Counted from the first letter of the stretch, positions 23,336 through 36,800 are shown. The stretch: DNA of 64,000 nt from Furcasterigmium furcatum (GCA_001599815.1 BCIA01000004.1:4676082-4740081); one strand, 5' to 3'. The notes: generated by a model not told the origin, from the sequence alone. A program made the numbers and translations.

Positions 23336-24753
23336 TGTGTCCGAAGTGTAGTCACTCGACAAAGAAAAAAAGAGGCGGTCAGGTTGATGAGCAGTCTGCT
23401 CGTCACGAGAGGGTCAGGAGAGGGTTTAATAGCAGATCTAGGATCCTGTGATAGGCTGGCCTGATCCTGTGTCGGTGTCAACGGCGGTGAGGTAGCCAGA
23501 GTGAAGGAAAAAAGAAAGGGAGGCTGTGTGTCGTCGACAGCTGATGGAAACTCTGAGGTTTTACGGGCGTTCCCGATTGAGACTAGCGCGCTGGCGGTCG
23601 CTGACCTCAAAGCAGCTGGGAATAAGGCTTCAGGGATGGTCTGTGCTTCGGTTTGCCCCTTTCTGGAACCAACTCTCGGAGGTAAGCAGCCGGCTTGTCA
23701 GCTGGCATTCATTAAATAGGTCCGGAATTGAGGAGGCAGCCCATCAATAAGAGTAGGTCACACGTGAATCACGGCTTGGCGAAGAGAATGAACGTAACAA
23801 CTGTCTTCAATGCTATCTTTGCCAGCCTCTCAGAAGAAAACCTGGCACATCAAAGCCGCAAACTCGCCGGAGTGAAGCATCCCCCAAAAAGCTTGTCTTC
23901 ATACATGAACAAGAAGGAGAAGAAACCGAAAAGAATCGGATCGTCCACCACCCAGTCCACCCCAATCCTCCTTGCCGTATGCCACGTACATCCGCTCCTC
24001 CCCTTCCACAAAGCCGTGAGAGTCGTGATACCGTGTTTCGAGTGATCGAGATGCGTCCATGAGGAGTCCAAGGCTACCGAGGCAGCTGATGCATGTGCCC
24101 GCCGCACCGTCACCAAGATTGACTGCCGTATGACCGGAGTCGATTGTGCCAAAGACCCAATCCGTCAGATTCCCAACGTCGCTGCCCGGGTGACCAGCCA
24201 ATCAAGGCATAGCCAATGCAACCCAAAGCCCTGCCGATTCGAGAACCCCAGAGAATGCGTCTGTTGCCACCTGATTTTGGTGGTGCGGTTGAATGCGTGG
24301 GGAGAGCCCAAGAAAGGAAATTCTGAGACCGATGAATGATGAGGAGAAGAAGAGGAAGAAGAAGAAGGAAAAAGCAGAAAGCAAGGAAAAAGGGTGGCCG
24401 TCGTCTATGTCGGGAATGGGCCCAAGTACACACCGACCAGAAAGCCCCAAAGCGGAAATCTGGTGGTGGCTGCCGAACGAAAATCCTCCGCAGGTCTTCG
24501 GCAGCTTCTCCCCTGATGATTGATCCCCTAGTGTACACACAAAGCAGCTCTCGTGAGAGACTGCCGTGCTGCGGAGTGCCTGGGATACCCATGTAGTGCA
24601 CAGAGAAAGAAGGAAAGAATCGTCAAGTCGTGGCGGCGTCGTCACCATGCTGATGGGAAAGGAGGGCGAAACCAAGGAAGCAAATGCCACCCATGAAACC
24701 GGTCGTTCAATGCCATACCGCGTGTCGTGCCATTAAGGTAGGATGTGGTAGGT
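23336..24753. other. Intergenic region
   Basis: About 1.4 kb with the SERF promoter on its left and the PUF4 3' flank on its right. It contains a purine-rich tract (24341-24392). No gene is supported. Confidence 0.45.
24341..24392 (+). repeat. GAA/GGA-rich purine tract
   Basis: A run of GAGGAGAAGAAG-type triplets on the plus strand, in the 3' flank of PUF4. On the PUF4 transcript it would read as a pyrimidine tract, if the 3' untranslated region extends this far. Confidence 0.6.
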
Positions 24754-27700
24754 TTACAGCCACTGAATGCGCTCAGTGGAGTTGGTCTGAGCCTGCTCGC
24801 CGTTGAGGCCGGGCTGGCCCTGCTGCTGGAGAGGAATCTGGATCATGTTCTGGGAAACGATGGTCTGACCATGACCCCGAGACTCAGACTGGCCGGGGGT
24901 CCAGTTGCCAATGTTGTGGCTGGCGCCGGGAAGGGTGGCCGGAATGCCGCCGGGGTTCTCGCCAAGAGACATGGCGATGTTGTTGGCGAGGGGGTAGCCG
25001 AGGCCGTTGTTGTTGTTGCGTTGACCACCATTGGCGTTGGCAGAGAAGTTGTTGGGGACACTACCACCGTTGGAGACGATGGAGGTGTTGTTGACCATGC
25101 CGTGGTTGCGTCCGGGACGCAGCGGGATCTGGCCGCCCGTGTTGTCGGCGGGAGTGATCTGACCCGAAGACGAGGCACTGCCACGGCCATCGTGGGCCTG
25201 GATCTTGGCCTGAATGCGGCGACCGTAGGGGGTCGAGCGGATGTTGGGCAGGTGAGGACGGATTGCCTCGACAAGGCGGTACTTGCCACTAGGGCTAGCG
25301 TACTCAAGAGCGGTCTGGACAACGTAGTTGGCGTAGTTGTCGCGGAGGATACGCTCGACCTCGCCGGGGGCGAGAAGCTCATCGACGATCATGTCACGAG
25401 ACGGCTCCATAGAGCAGCGCAGGCACTTCTCGATGACGTTGGAGCTGAACTTGTGGCGAGACAGCTGGCTGATCTTGTTGCGGAACATAGCGACAACAGG
25501 CTCAGTGAAGGTGGGCTCGTTGAGATCAATGATGTACTGGACGACATAGTTGCCGAAGGGGTCCTGAACGAGGACGGGGGCATGCTCAGTGATCTTGCCG
25601 ATGAGCCAGATCTTCTGGTCGCCATCGGCATGGTCGATGCAGCGCTGGAGGACGCAGCAGCCATGACGATGGGTGCCGACGTCGACGCAGTGGTTACCGA
25701 CGGCATCAAAGATGAACTGGGCATCCTGAGCACTGAGCTTGTTCAGGCACTTCTGGATGACGTGATTGCCATTGAGGTCCTGGATGAGATCAACGACGCG
25801 GTAGCGGAGAGCGTCGATGATCATCTGAACCTGGACGGGAGTAGAGACAAACTCGATCATCTTCTGCAGCGCGCGGGTGCCGTGCTGGTTGAGGGCGATG
25901 CGGACCATGTCCTGAGCGGCGTTCTGAATGAGGACGGTACGCTCCTCGTCATTGCAGAATTCGAGAAGCTTCTGGCACAGGTAGTTGCCAAAGGGGTCCG
26001 TCATCAGCTCGATGACATGGGCATTCGTCTCGAGCCAGATCATGTGGACCTGTTCAGGGTTGCGCTCTTCAAGCTTCTTTTGCAGATAGCGGCAGCCATG
26101 CTGGTCCTTGCAGAGATCATAGATCTCGCCGCCGACGCGCTCCAGAGGGAGGTTGTGGTAGCGCTGCATTGCTGCAAGTGACTGTTAGCAACGGAGTCCA
26201 TAGGGTAGACGAGTGGTGCGGGACGTACCCTCTTGGTCGAGCTGACGACGGTGCTGGATGACGCGCGCCTGGCTGTCACGGGGAGTGCCCTGGTTGGCCT
26301 GGTAGAGGTTGCCGAAGCCCGTGAAGTTCTGGGGGCTGTAGGCACCGGGAGGGCCACCGCCGGCACCACCGCTGGCACCACCACCGCCACCACCATTGTT
26401 CATGTTCATGCCCTGCATACCCATGGCCAGCATGTTCACGTTGTAACCACCAACCATGGGAGCGGCAGAGGTTGCGGGAGCATGAGTCGGGAAGCTGTTG
26501 CCGGAGTTGCCTGTGGGGTAGAAGGCGTAGGCGGCGATACCGCCAGGGGCAGACACAGCAGGGTTAGAAGGAGCAGCGGAGCCGGGCTGCGAAGTGTGGT
26601 TGGGGTTCTGGGGGACCAGAGGAATGGGACCAACGAAGGGGGCAGCATTCGCGTGCAGAGCACTCTGGATAGAGTGGTAGTTGCCAGGCTGCTCACGAGA
26701 GCCCATGTTGCTATCGTTGGACATCTCGCGGCTGTGGCGGGCGACCGCGCCGGCGGGAATGCGGCCGATGCTGGCATTGTGATTGTGAAAGTGCTGTTGG
26801 GCGTGGTTATTGGCACCCGCATTGTTCTTGACAGTGGGGACGTCGTTGGCCGAGAACGAGCTCTGGAGCTTGGGGGGAGTGGCCATGATGGAGTTGTTGG
26901 TTGGGGAGACAACGGGGATGGCTTCGGAGGGGTTATACTTGAGATCGAGGGAGTGGCGAACGGAAGAGGGACGGGAGGATCCGATGCTTCCAATCTCGTT
27001 GTTACCTGAGTTGCTGTTGAGCTGAGAGGTGTTGATGGTGGAGAGGCTCTGTCGGGATCGATGACGGTTAACAGAATTCCAGCCGTTGGAGGAGTCGGGA
27101 GCGGGAGAAGGTGACAAGGCTAGGTCAAGAGCAGCTGACGACGCGGAGAGCTTGCAGAGAAACAATTGTCAACCAAAGGATAGCGGACAAAAGGTCAAAA
27201 CAATAGGGGTGAGGAGAGGTGCGGATTTGGAGGTTGTGGGTGGAAGGAGAGGGTTTGGCAAGGAATGGGATTTTGCAGGGGATTAACGAAACAACGCGTT
27301 CGAAAAGGGAAGCTCTCAATCCGACATTGTGTTCCTGAGGCGGAAGGGGCCCGGACGGCAGGAGCGATATCAACTATCCCCTGCCTGCTCACCGAAGTTC
27401 ACCGAGATTCACTAAGGTGGTCCGTGCACTTCCACCGAGACAGTTTACCGAGGTGGTGAGGGCGACAAGGGAGAGAAGGTAGAGTTCCGGGGCAAGGTGA
27501 CGTAAAATCTTCAAGGCACATACCATTTGGTCCTGACGGCGGACAAGAGTAGGGAAGGGGTCGTCGGTGTTGCTCTGGCCGTACTTGGCATCACCGACGG
27601 CATCCTCCTCGCCAAAGAGGAAGCGTGCAGTTCCTGTCTGGTCGAGGTCCGATGTGGCGTTGTAGAAGCCGGTGCGAGAACGGGTAACTGGCATGGAGTA

Positions 27701-29308
27701 TCGGTTATAGCTGGAATGGTTTCCCGAATTGTCAGCCATGGTGAAAGATGAGATGGCGGCTCAGTCAGTTCCAGGAACAAGAAGTAGTGTGTGAGATGGA
27801 GCCTTATATAAAGCGCCGGATCGAGATCGGAACTGCTGGAGTTTGGAGTCTTCCTGAGTCTTAAAAGAACCGTGAATGTCTTGGAGATTCCGGTTGCTGG
27901 CTGGTGTTGATGGGTTGTAGAAGTGGCCGAGTTCGTAGATCTGGAGGCGGCGTTTTATAGGCAAATCCGGTGAACCTGTGAATCGAATCGGGCCTTCTTC
28001 AAGTCTTCGAGCTGACTTCGCAGGAGCGAACAGCAGCTAGAACGTATTTCAGGACGGAAAGACCTCTTGATCATACTTCCAAGCAAGGCAGGCCCGTTCC
28101 TGTCAAGGGAGGGCTGCTGGGTCGGGGTTGGGGGCGGATATTCACTCATCGATATCCAGCCGGGTAGCTCCTGTGTTGGTAGTGAAGTTGTGTCGTAGAT
28201 CCAGAGTCCAGCAAGCAACTCGAGAGTCTTAACAGCATCCAGCCTGACGTGGACGATCCTATGTGCTGAACCAGTTTGAGGTATCTCGTCCATCCAGCAG
28301 AACGACTCGTCTCCAGCGGCGGCTCGGCAGTGTCCATCTCACGGTCTTCTTGTTCCTGGTCTCTTGAAACAGGGGGAATCACTTACGCGTTGGAGGACCT
28401 GTGGCTGCTCGGGTCCTGTCGAACAGCCTCGTCCTTCTCATTCTCATCGCTATTCCGTCGGGTGGTGGGCACCGATCTCGACGGGAGGTGGTCGTCGAAG
28501 AAGCCACGAGAGGACTGGATGATGCCAGACTGGGGAGACTGCAGCTGAGAGCCGGACCTCCCAGGCCGGTTGAAGAGGCCGGGCGGCGAGGTCAGGCTGG
28601 AGGTCGAGTATCGGTTCGGGCGTGAGAAGAAGCTGGGGAAGCCGGAGTTGTCGTGGTACTCCGGAGGGGTCGTGGGCTCAGACTGGTGCCCATGGCGCAG
28701 ATCGTCCTGCATTTTCACCAGTTCCATCTCCTCGCGGCGTTGAGCCTGCTCCAGCTTTTGCATCTCCAGCTCGAAGCGCCTTCGCTGCTCGCGGATGCGC
28801 TCATATTCCAACTTTTTCTTCTCCAACTGCAGCATCATGTTAGCGATGTCTGTCCTTATCCTGACTCCGAGCCGCCGGGTTTGTCCCAGGCTGTTTCCAA
28901 GGCTGGACCGGTTGACTGGGTCAACATACCAACTGAACTTTGTGCAAGGTCTAATTCACATGGTCAGCACCCATCTTCATAGACAAGAACCCAAAACAGG
29001 AGAGCAATATCTGGCCCATGCCACAGCAATTCTTCTTCTTGGGACGCCAAGCCCGTAGGCATACGTACATGGTACTCTTGTTGCGGTTCGTTCGCGGCAG
29101 GAAGGCCGCGCTGGTTCGTAAGGGAAGACAGTGTTGGTACACGCCCCGAGTCGGTGGTGAACCGGCGAGGCAGGGAGGTTCGAGGGTCGTGAGACTGGGA
29201 GGAGGGCTGGGGCAGGCGGCTGCCCCCGTTTCGGGGAGGGGAGACGAAGTTGTTCATGTTGGTCTCGTTCTGTGGTGACCGCTGGGGTCGGTATCGCAAG
29301 TCGTCCAT
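24754..29308 (-). CDS. PUF4: Pumilio-family RNA-binding protein, PUF4 type
   Basis: Six exons in transcript order: 29308-29069, 28950-28930, 28826-28387, 27710-27524, 27150-26229 and 26171-24754, encoding 1075 residues. All junctions are GT-AG and in phase. The second exon is a 21-nt microexon (TLHKVQL). It joins exon 1, ending QQEYH, to the coiled coil LEKKKLEYERIREQRRRFEL. Eight PUF repeats follow from about residue 612 to 930. Their helix-2 motifs are HGCRYLQ, FGNYLCQ, HGTRALQ, NGNHVIQ, HGCCVLQ, FGNYVVQ, FSSNVIE and YANYVVQ. This series matches yeast Puf4 rather than Puf3. The tail is Asn/Gln/Gly-rich. PUF proteins bind UGUA-type sites in mRNA 3' ends and recruit deadenylases. Introns 3 (676 nt) and 4 (373 nt) are unusually long; their joins rest on splice signals and phase only. 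An in-frame ATG at 27739 could give a shorter isoform. Confidence 0.88.
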
Positions 29309-32300
29309 GACCTCGTTTCTTTTTTTTATCCGTCCGTCCTACTGCTACAACAACGTCTTGTACAAGCCTCGGATGGCAGATATGGTGTTCGTCTCTATAC
29401 GCGCTTCTAGTCTTGACACGGGCAGTATGTCAGCAACGGTTGCACTCGTCTCGATGGCATAGGCATAGTGTTGGGCACCCCGGACAAGCAAAAGGAGAAA
29501 AGGTTGAGTCGGAAGTGTGCAGCCCTGTCCGTCCTCGACCGGGTTCCTGCTTGGTACCCGGTTGGAGCGGTGACAGTCCCCGAGACCGCAGGCCCAACGA
29601 GCGACCGAGCACAAGGAAATGGACGAAAACCCTCCCCGACTCGGGATTCGGCCGACCGCCTGCTCTCGCTCTGCTCTGCACGCCGCGCGCTGCCAACGAT
29701 ACAAGGACCAGCTGCCTTGGCCGCCAGCCCTAAGGCAACCCTATGCCATCAGTTGGCTGGCGAGGCGGGTGGGCATCGCTCGCTCACACTCGCATGTCTC
29801 CCTCGCATGCGGCCGGCCAGAGACAGATTGGCTGGGGGGCAGAGAGGGTGGGTGGGCAAAGGGGCCATGGCCGCGTCGCTTGCACCTGCGCAGACGACAC
29901 CTCACTCAAGGCGGTGGACAAGAAGGGCAGGGCAGGGCAGAGATGGAAGATTCTAACGAGGGCTACTCACCAGAAGCTGAGGCTACCTATACAACAGGGT
30001 GGAAAGGAGCGATCGGGCGTCGTTTCGGTGTCGTCGGGGGTCTGGACGGGGAGCGGTCGGTCGAGCTACGAGGCAGTCTGTCTGTATGTCTGTCTTCTGT
30101 CTGTCTGCTGGTCCTCTCGAAGCACACACGTCGCACCCTGGAGAGCCAGGAGCGACAGGCCGATGGGAGGTGCTTCGGGGAAAGAGAATACAAGGACGAG
30201 CACGACACACGGGCGGCTCAGAAGAAGGAACGAAACATGAGAGGCGGCAGCACAGACAATCCGACAAGGGAACTGGGAGCGTGGGGAAGATTAAGGTGTG
30301 CCCAGGGGATGGCGGCGGCGACGACGACGGCGAGCAGAGCAGAGCAGAGAGAGCAGAGGAACACAAGGACTGGAACTCCACAAGCTCTGTGAGCCGAGTC
30401 CCAAAGAGGGCACAGCAGGAAGAGGGCGCCGCCGGGTAGGGAGGGTCCGGAGGGGGGGCGCGCTCTTCAGGCGGTGGGAGCAGCAGGCGCCGCCCACATT
30501 CTCACCCCCGATTCCGACAGGCATGACAGGTGGTCCGCCCCAAAAGCCCCCTTGGTGGGCGGGCTGGAAGCCAGTTTGCCCCTGTGCGGACCTCGAAAAG
30601 GGGGGCGCCCCGAAGGCGCCAGCGCACCCCGTCAGTGGACAGATCGGAGGCGTCGCCTGGGCCACATCAATCAAAAAGGTTTCTTGCGCGGGCCGAAAGT
30701 CGAACTGTTGAACCCCTGCGCCATCTTTCGGACGCTCTGTCTCCACCGCTACCCCTGGTCCTGGTCCCCTGGAGTGGTCCCCTCTTGGTGCCGAGCTAGC
30801 GCCAGATACCGCCATGGGAAGTATCTCACGCCCCTCGACAGCGCGGGATGATACTCCGACGCGGCGTCTCTCAGAGTGCCCACGGCCGTCCCGTGGAGGT
30901 CACGTCAGACCTGCCAGAACGGGCGACAGACCTCACCGTACGGTTACGATGCTGAATGGAGGCATGCATTGATGGGGAGGGACATGATGGGACGGACGAC
31001 GGTCTGGCCTGGGGTTGATGCTGTCACGGTCGGTCACAAGGACAAGTTCGCAGGGCTTGAACCCTCACCGACAGACAACTCGAACCTTCAGCCAGCCGTG
31101 TCGCATGCTTGTCGAGGAATAAGTACTTACGTGTATGTACATGCTGCAACTCACCGACTCGCGCTGGCCTGGCGATGACCTGCTTGTCATGCTTGCTCGG
31201 TCTGCTCTCCTCCCCCTCCCCTCGTCGCCTTACGGAATGACTTGCTCCCTGATGATTCGTCTGCTTGCTGTCGATGCCCGTGGACAACGCAACGTCGAAT
31301 TTTATTTCCGATGCGCAACCACAATCGGCACATGCAGTCAGTATGTAAGAGTCATCGTGCCCGCCCGCCCTGCAGAGAAAGCCTGCCAGCTAGTTGTTCG
31401 TGTCACTGCTTCATCCCCGGCGTACACGACATCCAAGAATGCTCGGGCGACGAGAGGCCCGGATGGCCGTGTTGATCGTGTGGGTAAGTATATCTTCTCC
31501 CAGAGTAAATGTCTCGGCGGCAGAGATCACTCGCCAGTCACCACTCTCTGGGCCGCGCATCGGCAACGAGCTCTGGGCCAGAGCCATCCAATATGGACTT
31601 GCTCAGGGCCGAGACTTTTGCTTCGGGCTCGATTCCATCTCCTACTGGCTGACATGTCGCGCACTGCTGGGCGGCTATCCAATGGGGCATCGTGAGGAGG
31701 TCCTGAGAACACTGCCTCGCTGTCGATCACCCACCCAGGTCGCCGTTCGAGTTCCGATCCAAGACAACGAACTGTCACCGCGGGGTCGCAGTTGAGGGTC
31801 CAACGCGGGTGCCCAGCCAAAAATACCCCGTGAGACATGCCAGTCTCGAGGAATGATCGATAGCCTGTACCACAGGGGTCATCCATACCCCTTTGGATCG
31901 AGGACGAGTTGCACATGTCGCTTGACATTGATAGTAACTTGAAGAAAGACGATGTAAGTCGCCTCACCTGAACTGCATGTGCTGGCAAGGAACAAATTTT
32001 TGGAACCTGCGCGGGCTGACTGGATGCGTCGCTGTACACGGCAGGTCCCCTTTTTCGACGCATCGAAGCATCAGAGTGGAGGCAAGCGGGAGTCGAGTTC
32101 CCCCTTGTTGCCGCATCGCGAGCCATCCCATCGCCCAGCCTCCTGTCTTGCCCCTCGTTTTTGATATCCACTGGCTGGTGGGCGGCTGCTCCTTTGCCTG
32201 GCCNCCCCCCCCCCCCCACCCTGATGCAGATGGCCCGACGAACCATCTGATTTGGAACCTGTGAGAACAATTTACGCTTGTGTGGAAGTTCCCCTGAGAG

Positions 32301-33831
32301 ATTTGTTGAATCGTTCAAGGGGAGAAAAAAAAATGCAAAACGCGGCGCCTGCCTAGCCCATGGATGACGGCGCTTCACCGACTTTTCGAGTCCCGCATGA
32401 AGTGGGCTTTCGTCCCAGGCGCCGGATGACCCCCAGGTATTCCCTGGTCGGAGAACAGAGAGACATTTGGACACTCACCGGGGGGGCTCGTGCGCTGAAT
32501 AGATCGGGCGCCACACAAACGGGGTAGCCAACCTCGTCAAAACGCTTGAAGATCGGAGGTAGGTTGGCACCAGCTCTCACTCTCTGCTCTGCTGGAGCGC
32601 GTTCCCGACTGATGTCTCACCCCGCCGCTAGCGTAGGACTTTCTGATCTGGATCTGGGTAGTCAAACTCCACTACGACTGAGCCGATCTTGAGAGGACGC
32701 TGAGAATCCCAGGTCGAGCGCTGAAGAGAAGCCTTCCGTGGAGAGAAAGCCGTCGAGGGGGCAGGCTTCGACCAGGCCGCCTGCATGACCTGAAGCACCA
32801 AGGCACAGGGCCCGAGCCGGCACAGCAGCAAGGCACGGCGCCGTACCGCAAGGTTCTGCAAGCATGCTTGTCGCATCCGTCGTCCAGTGCTCTGTGGCCG
32901 TCCGCCATGCTGGGTCCGAGGGCGCCACGCCGCCTTCGACTCGCGGGTTCTGCGTCTCAACCTGGGTGGTCTCCTGCAGCAGGCGAGCGGAGGCGACGAC
33001 GGACATGCGGGCGGGTTCTGGTGCGAGTCGCCACATGTTTCCTGCCAGCACAACATGCAGTAGACTGCGTCAAGTCAGCTGCAGGGCATGCGGGGAGGGT
33101 TGAGTGTGTGACGACAGGCCAAGCAAGCATGGAGGGGTAATTAAGCCCAAGTCCTCAGGGTATTCAAGCCCTCAGAGAAGCCCTGTTTTCGCTTGGGATG
33201 ATCCTTTGCTGATCAGCCCGAGTCGCCAGATGAAAAAAACAAGCTGGTGCCAGTTTGATTGAGTTGACTGATTCGAGGGTTGATTCACAATCCTAGAAAC
33301 CTGAGAGGTATGATGCAGGGTGGCGGGCAGAGGAGGCCGAGGTCCGGAGCATCTCATCGCATCGCATCGCGGGGCAGATCCTTATCGTTATCGGTCCAGG
33401 AGGGGCAGTGGACGTGGCACTCGACTTTTTGTACAGTCCAATTGCCCGGCGCGTCTGGTCCCCTTTATCGAATGTTCTGATTTCAAAATGAAGAGGCCAA
33501 AGGAAGGTTTGTCGATGTTGAAAGTCAGTAGACAGGCAAGGCATGATACAGGAAGAGGCAGGGGAACCCCGACGAGATGAGGAAGCCGCGGTGGTCACGT
33601 GCAAAGAGTAATTGCTTATCTTATCGCCACTCGTCGCCAACCACCCCAACTTGCCAGTCGCGGGGCAAGCAGCTGCTGGCATCCGGCGCGGTGTGGCGCG
33701 TCAGTACAGAACTTTTTCTCACACACTGGAGCCCGGCTCATCTCGCTATGTACTCGATTATCAACCACACATCAAATCGATCTTGAACCGAGTCTCAGGA
33801 TAACCATGCCACTGAGGTGACCACAGTGACC
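29309..33831. other. 4.5-kb gene-poor region
   Basis: The largest gap in the window, between the divergent PUF4 and RPC2 genes. The part next to PUF4 (29309-30450) is CT-rich when read on the minus strand and includes TCTG/TGTC microrepeats, consistent with a long PUF4 leader. Minus-strand frames up to 315 codons exist around 31527-32474 but cross the ambiguous base and lack coding character. Nothing else is supported. Confidence 0.45.
32204..32217. other. Ambiguous base next to a C homopolymer
   Basis: The base at 32204 is N and is followed by thirteen C residues. This is a typical unresolved homopolymer in a draft assembly, not a biological feature. Confidence 0.9.
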
Positions 33832-36800
33832 ATGCCGTACATCGACGACGGCTTCGAGGCCCTTCTGGAGCCCTTCTACAATGGGAAGAAGCTCACAGAT
33901 CCCATCTCGACCAAGGAAGACAAGTTCCAGCTTCTCCCGGCCTTTCTCAAAGTGAAGGGTCTTGTCAAGCAGCACATCGACTCGTACAACTTTTTCGTCG
34001 ATACCGAGATTAAGGAAATTGTCCGCGCAAACCGGACCATCCGCAGCGATGTCAACAGCAGCTTCTGGCTCGAGTGGGTGCCTCTGAATGCTTCTTCAAT
34101 ACCTTGGTCGAGGGAGCTGACATATGTCCAGGTTCACGGATATCCGTGTCGACACAGCCCAACGGCTAGACTCCAACGATGCAAGGGCGCGCAATGAAGT
34201 CACGCCTATGGAGTGTCGCCTTCGCGACATGACCTACGGGGCTCCCATCTCTGTGGACATCGCATACATCCGCGACAAGGTCAAGATTGTGCGAAGGAAT
34301 GTCAACCTCGGACGGCTTCCTGTCATGCTGAAATCATCCAAATGTCGCCTGAACGGGGCGAACAATGCCGAGATGGAGCTCATGAACGAGTGTCCGCTAG
34401 ACCCGGGCGGCTATTTCATCATCAACGGCACTGAGAAGGTCATCCTCATTCAGGAGCAGCTCAGCAAGAACCGAATCATCGTCGAGGCCGATGAGAAGAA
34501 CAACATCATCACTGCCTCCGTCACCAGTTCAACTCACGAGCGCAAGACGAAGACCAACATCACTTTCAAAAAGGACAGGATCAACTTGGTTCACAACGTC
34601 CTGGTCGAGCCTGCGCCAATTGTCATCGTCCTCAAAGCTCTTGGTGGACTGTCGGACTATGAGATTCTCAACCTCGTCGCCGGAGACAACAGCAAGTACC
34701 AGGATGAGTTCAGCGTCAACTTCGAAGAGGCCATCAAACACGGTGTCTACACTCAGCACCAGGCCCTGGAGTGGATCGGCTCGCGAGTCAAGATGGGCGG
34801 CCGGAACAAGTTCCAGTCCAACCAGGCGCGGAAAAATAACATTGAGGAGGGCCTCGATGCTCTCTCCAATCTGATCATCGCCCATATTCCTGTCGAGGGT
34901 CTCGACTTCTACCCCAAGGCCGTCTACGTTGCCCTGATGACGCGTCGTGTCCTCATGGTTCAGGCGAACCCCAGCCTCGTGGACGACCGTGATTTCGTTG
35001 GCAACAAGCGACTGGAGTTGGCCGGTCAGCTCCTCTCTTTGCTCTTCGAGGACTTGTTCAAGAAGTTCTGCGGTGATGTCAAGGCCAGCATCGACAAGGT
35101 CCTCAAGAAGGAGAATCGCGCGATAGCCTTGGAGCCCATGGCCATGATCAGCAACCACGCCAACAACATCGGCCAGGGCATCAACCGAGCTATTCAGTCT
35201 GGAAACTGGACGGTCAAGCGTTTCAACATGAACAGGGCCGGTGTCACCCACGTCCTGAGTCGACTCAGCTACATCGCTGCCCTCGGCATGATGACGCGAA
35301 TCAGCAGTCAGTTTGAGAAGACACGAAAAGTCAGTGGCCCCAGAGCTCTGCAGCCGTCCCAATGGGGCATGCTGTGCCCTTCCGATACCCCGGAAGGTGA
35401 GGCTTGTGGTCTCGTCAAGAACCTGGCCCTCATGACACACATTACCACAAACGCCGAGGAGTCCCCCGTCAAACGCTGGGTCTTCACCTTGGATGCCGGC
35501 ATTGAACCGATTAGGAACTTTTCTGGCCAGGAGATGCATCAGGATGGGTCTTATATCATCCACATCAACGGCACGCCGTTTGCTCTGACTCGGTCTCCGA
35601 AGAGATTCTGCGCCAGATTCAGAACCATGAGACGCCGGGGATACATCTCGCCGTTCGTCAGCATCAGCATCAACACCCATTTCAGTGCTGTTCATATTGC
35701 CACCGACGAGGGCCGCATTTGCCGTCCGTACATCATCGTCAAGGGTGGCAAGTCAAAGCTGCAGCCGGACTATCTCCGTCTCTTGCAGCTTGGCAAGGTC
35801 TCCTTCGAGGACTTCCTGACCAACGGCATTGTGGAGTATCTCGATGTCAACGAGGAGAACGACGCACTTGTGGCTCTTTATGAAGCCGATATCAACAAGA
35901 GCACGACGCACGTCGAGATCGAGCCGTTCACCATCCTCGGCGCGGTTGCTGGCCTGATTCCCTTCCCTCACCACAACCAGTCGCCTCGTAACACTTACCA
36001 ATGCGCCATGGGCAAGCAAGCCATTGGCGCCATCGCATACAATCAGTTCAACCGTATCGATACACTTCTGTACACGTTGGTGTATCCGCAACGACCCATG
36101 GTTATCTCCAAGACAATCCAACTGGTTCACTACGACAAGCTCCCCGCCGGCCAAAACGCTACCGTGGTTGTCATGTCCTACTCCGGGTATGACATAGAAG
36201 ACGCCCTGGTTTTGAACAAAGCATCTTGCGATCGAGGATTCGGCCGTTGCCAAGTCTTCCGCAAGTACACCGCGGAAATGCAGAAATACCCGAACGGCAG
36301 GCGGGAGCGCATTGGTGACCCCCAGTACGAGGGCGAGGGCAAGGAAAAACAGCGCATCGCGAAGCACAAGGCGCTGGATAATGACGGTCTTGCCATGGTC
36401 GGATACCAAATCAATGCCGGCGAAGCCATGATAAGGAAGGAGACGCCCCTGGACACTGGCACTACGGGCATCGGCAATGACCGCGGACCTAGCGAGTTCC
36501 GCGACTCTTCCGTGTCGTACAAGACTCCCAACCCCGCGTACATCGACAAGGTGATGATTTCTCAGAGCGAGAAGGAGAACATGGTCGTCAAGGTCCAGAC
36601 CAGGCAGACTAGGCGACCCGAGCTGGGCGACAAGTTTTCGTCCCGCCACGGACAGAAGGGTGTCGTCGGCATCATTGTCGATCAAGAAGACCTGCCCTTC
36701 TCCGACACGGGCTTGACGCCAGACATCATCATGAACCCTCACGGTTTCCCCTCCCGAATGACTGTCGGCAAGCTTCTCGAATGTCTCACGGGCAAGGCTT

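Noticed and set aside
24745..26181. 478-codon plus-strand frame over PUF4
   Set aside because: The minus strand encodes eight clear PUF repeats here. The plus-strand translation is a low-complexity mirror.
27524..27739. Separate PUF4 gene start at ATG 27739 as the only start
   Set aside because: The upstream exons share strand and phase and join through good splice signals. Here the ATG overlaps a branch-site region. It is kept only as a possible isoform start.
29619..30392. 257-codon plus-strand frame
   Set aside because: Lies in CT-rich PUF4 upstream sequence, overlaps other equally open frames, and lacks motifs.
31527..32474. 315-codon minus-strand frame
   Set aside because: It crosses the ambiguous base and C run, has no codon preference, and shows no domain-like segment.
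34529..35695. 388-codon minus-strand frame inside RPC2
   Set aside because: RPC2 conserved motifs occupy the plus strand; this is a shadow.
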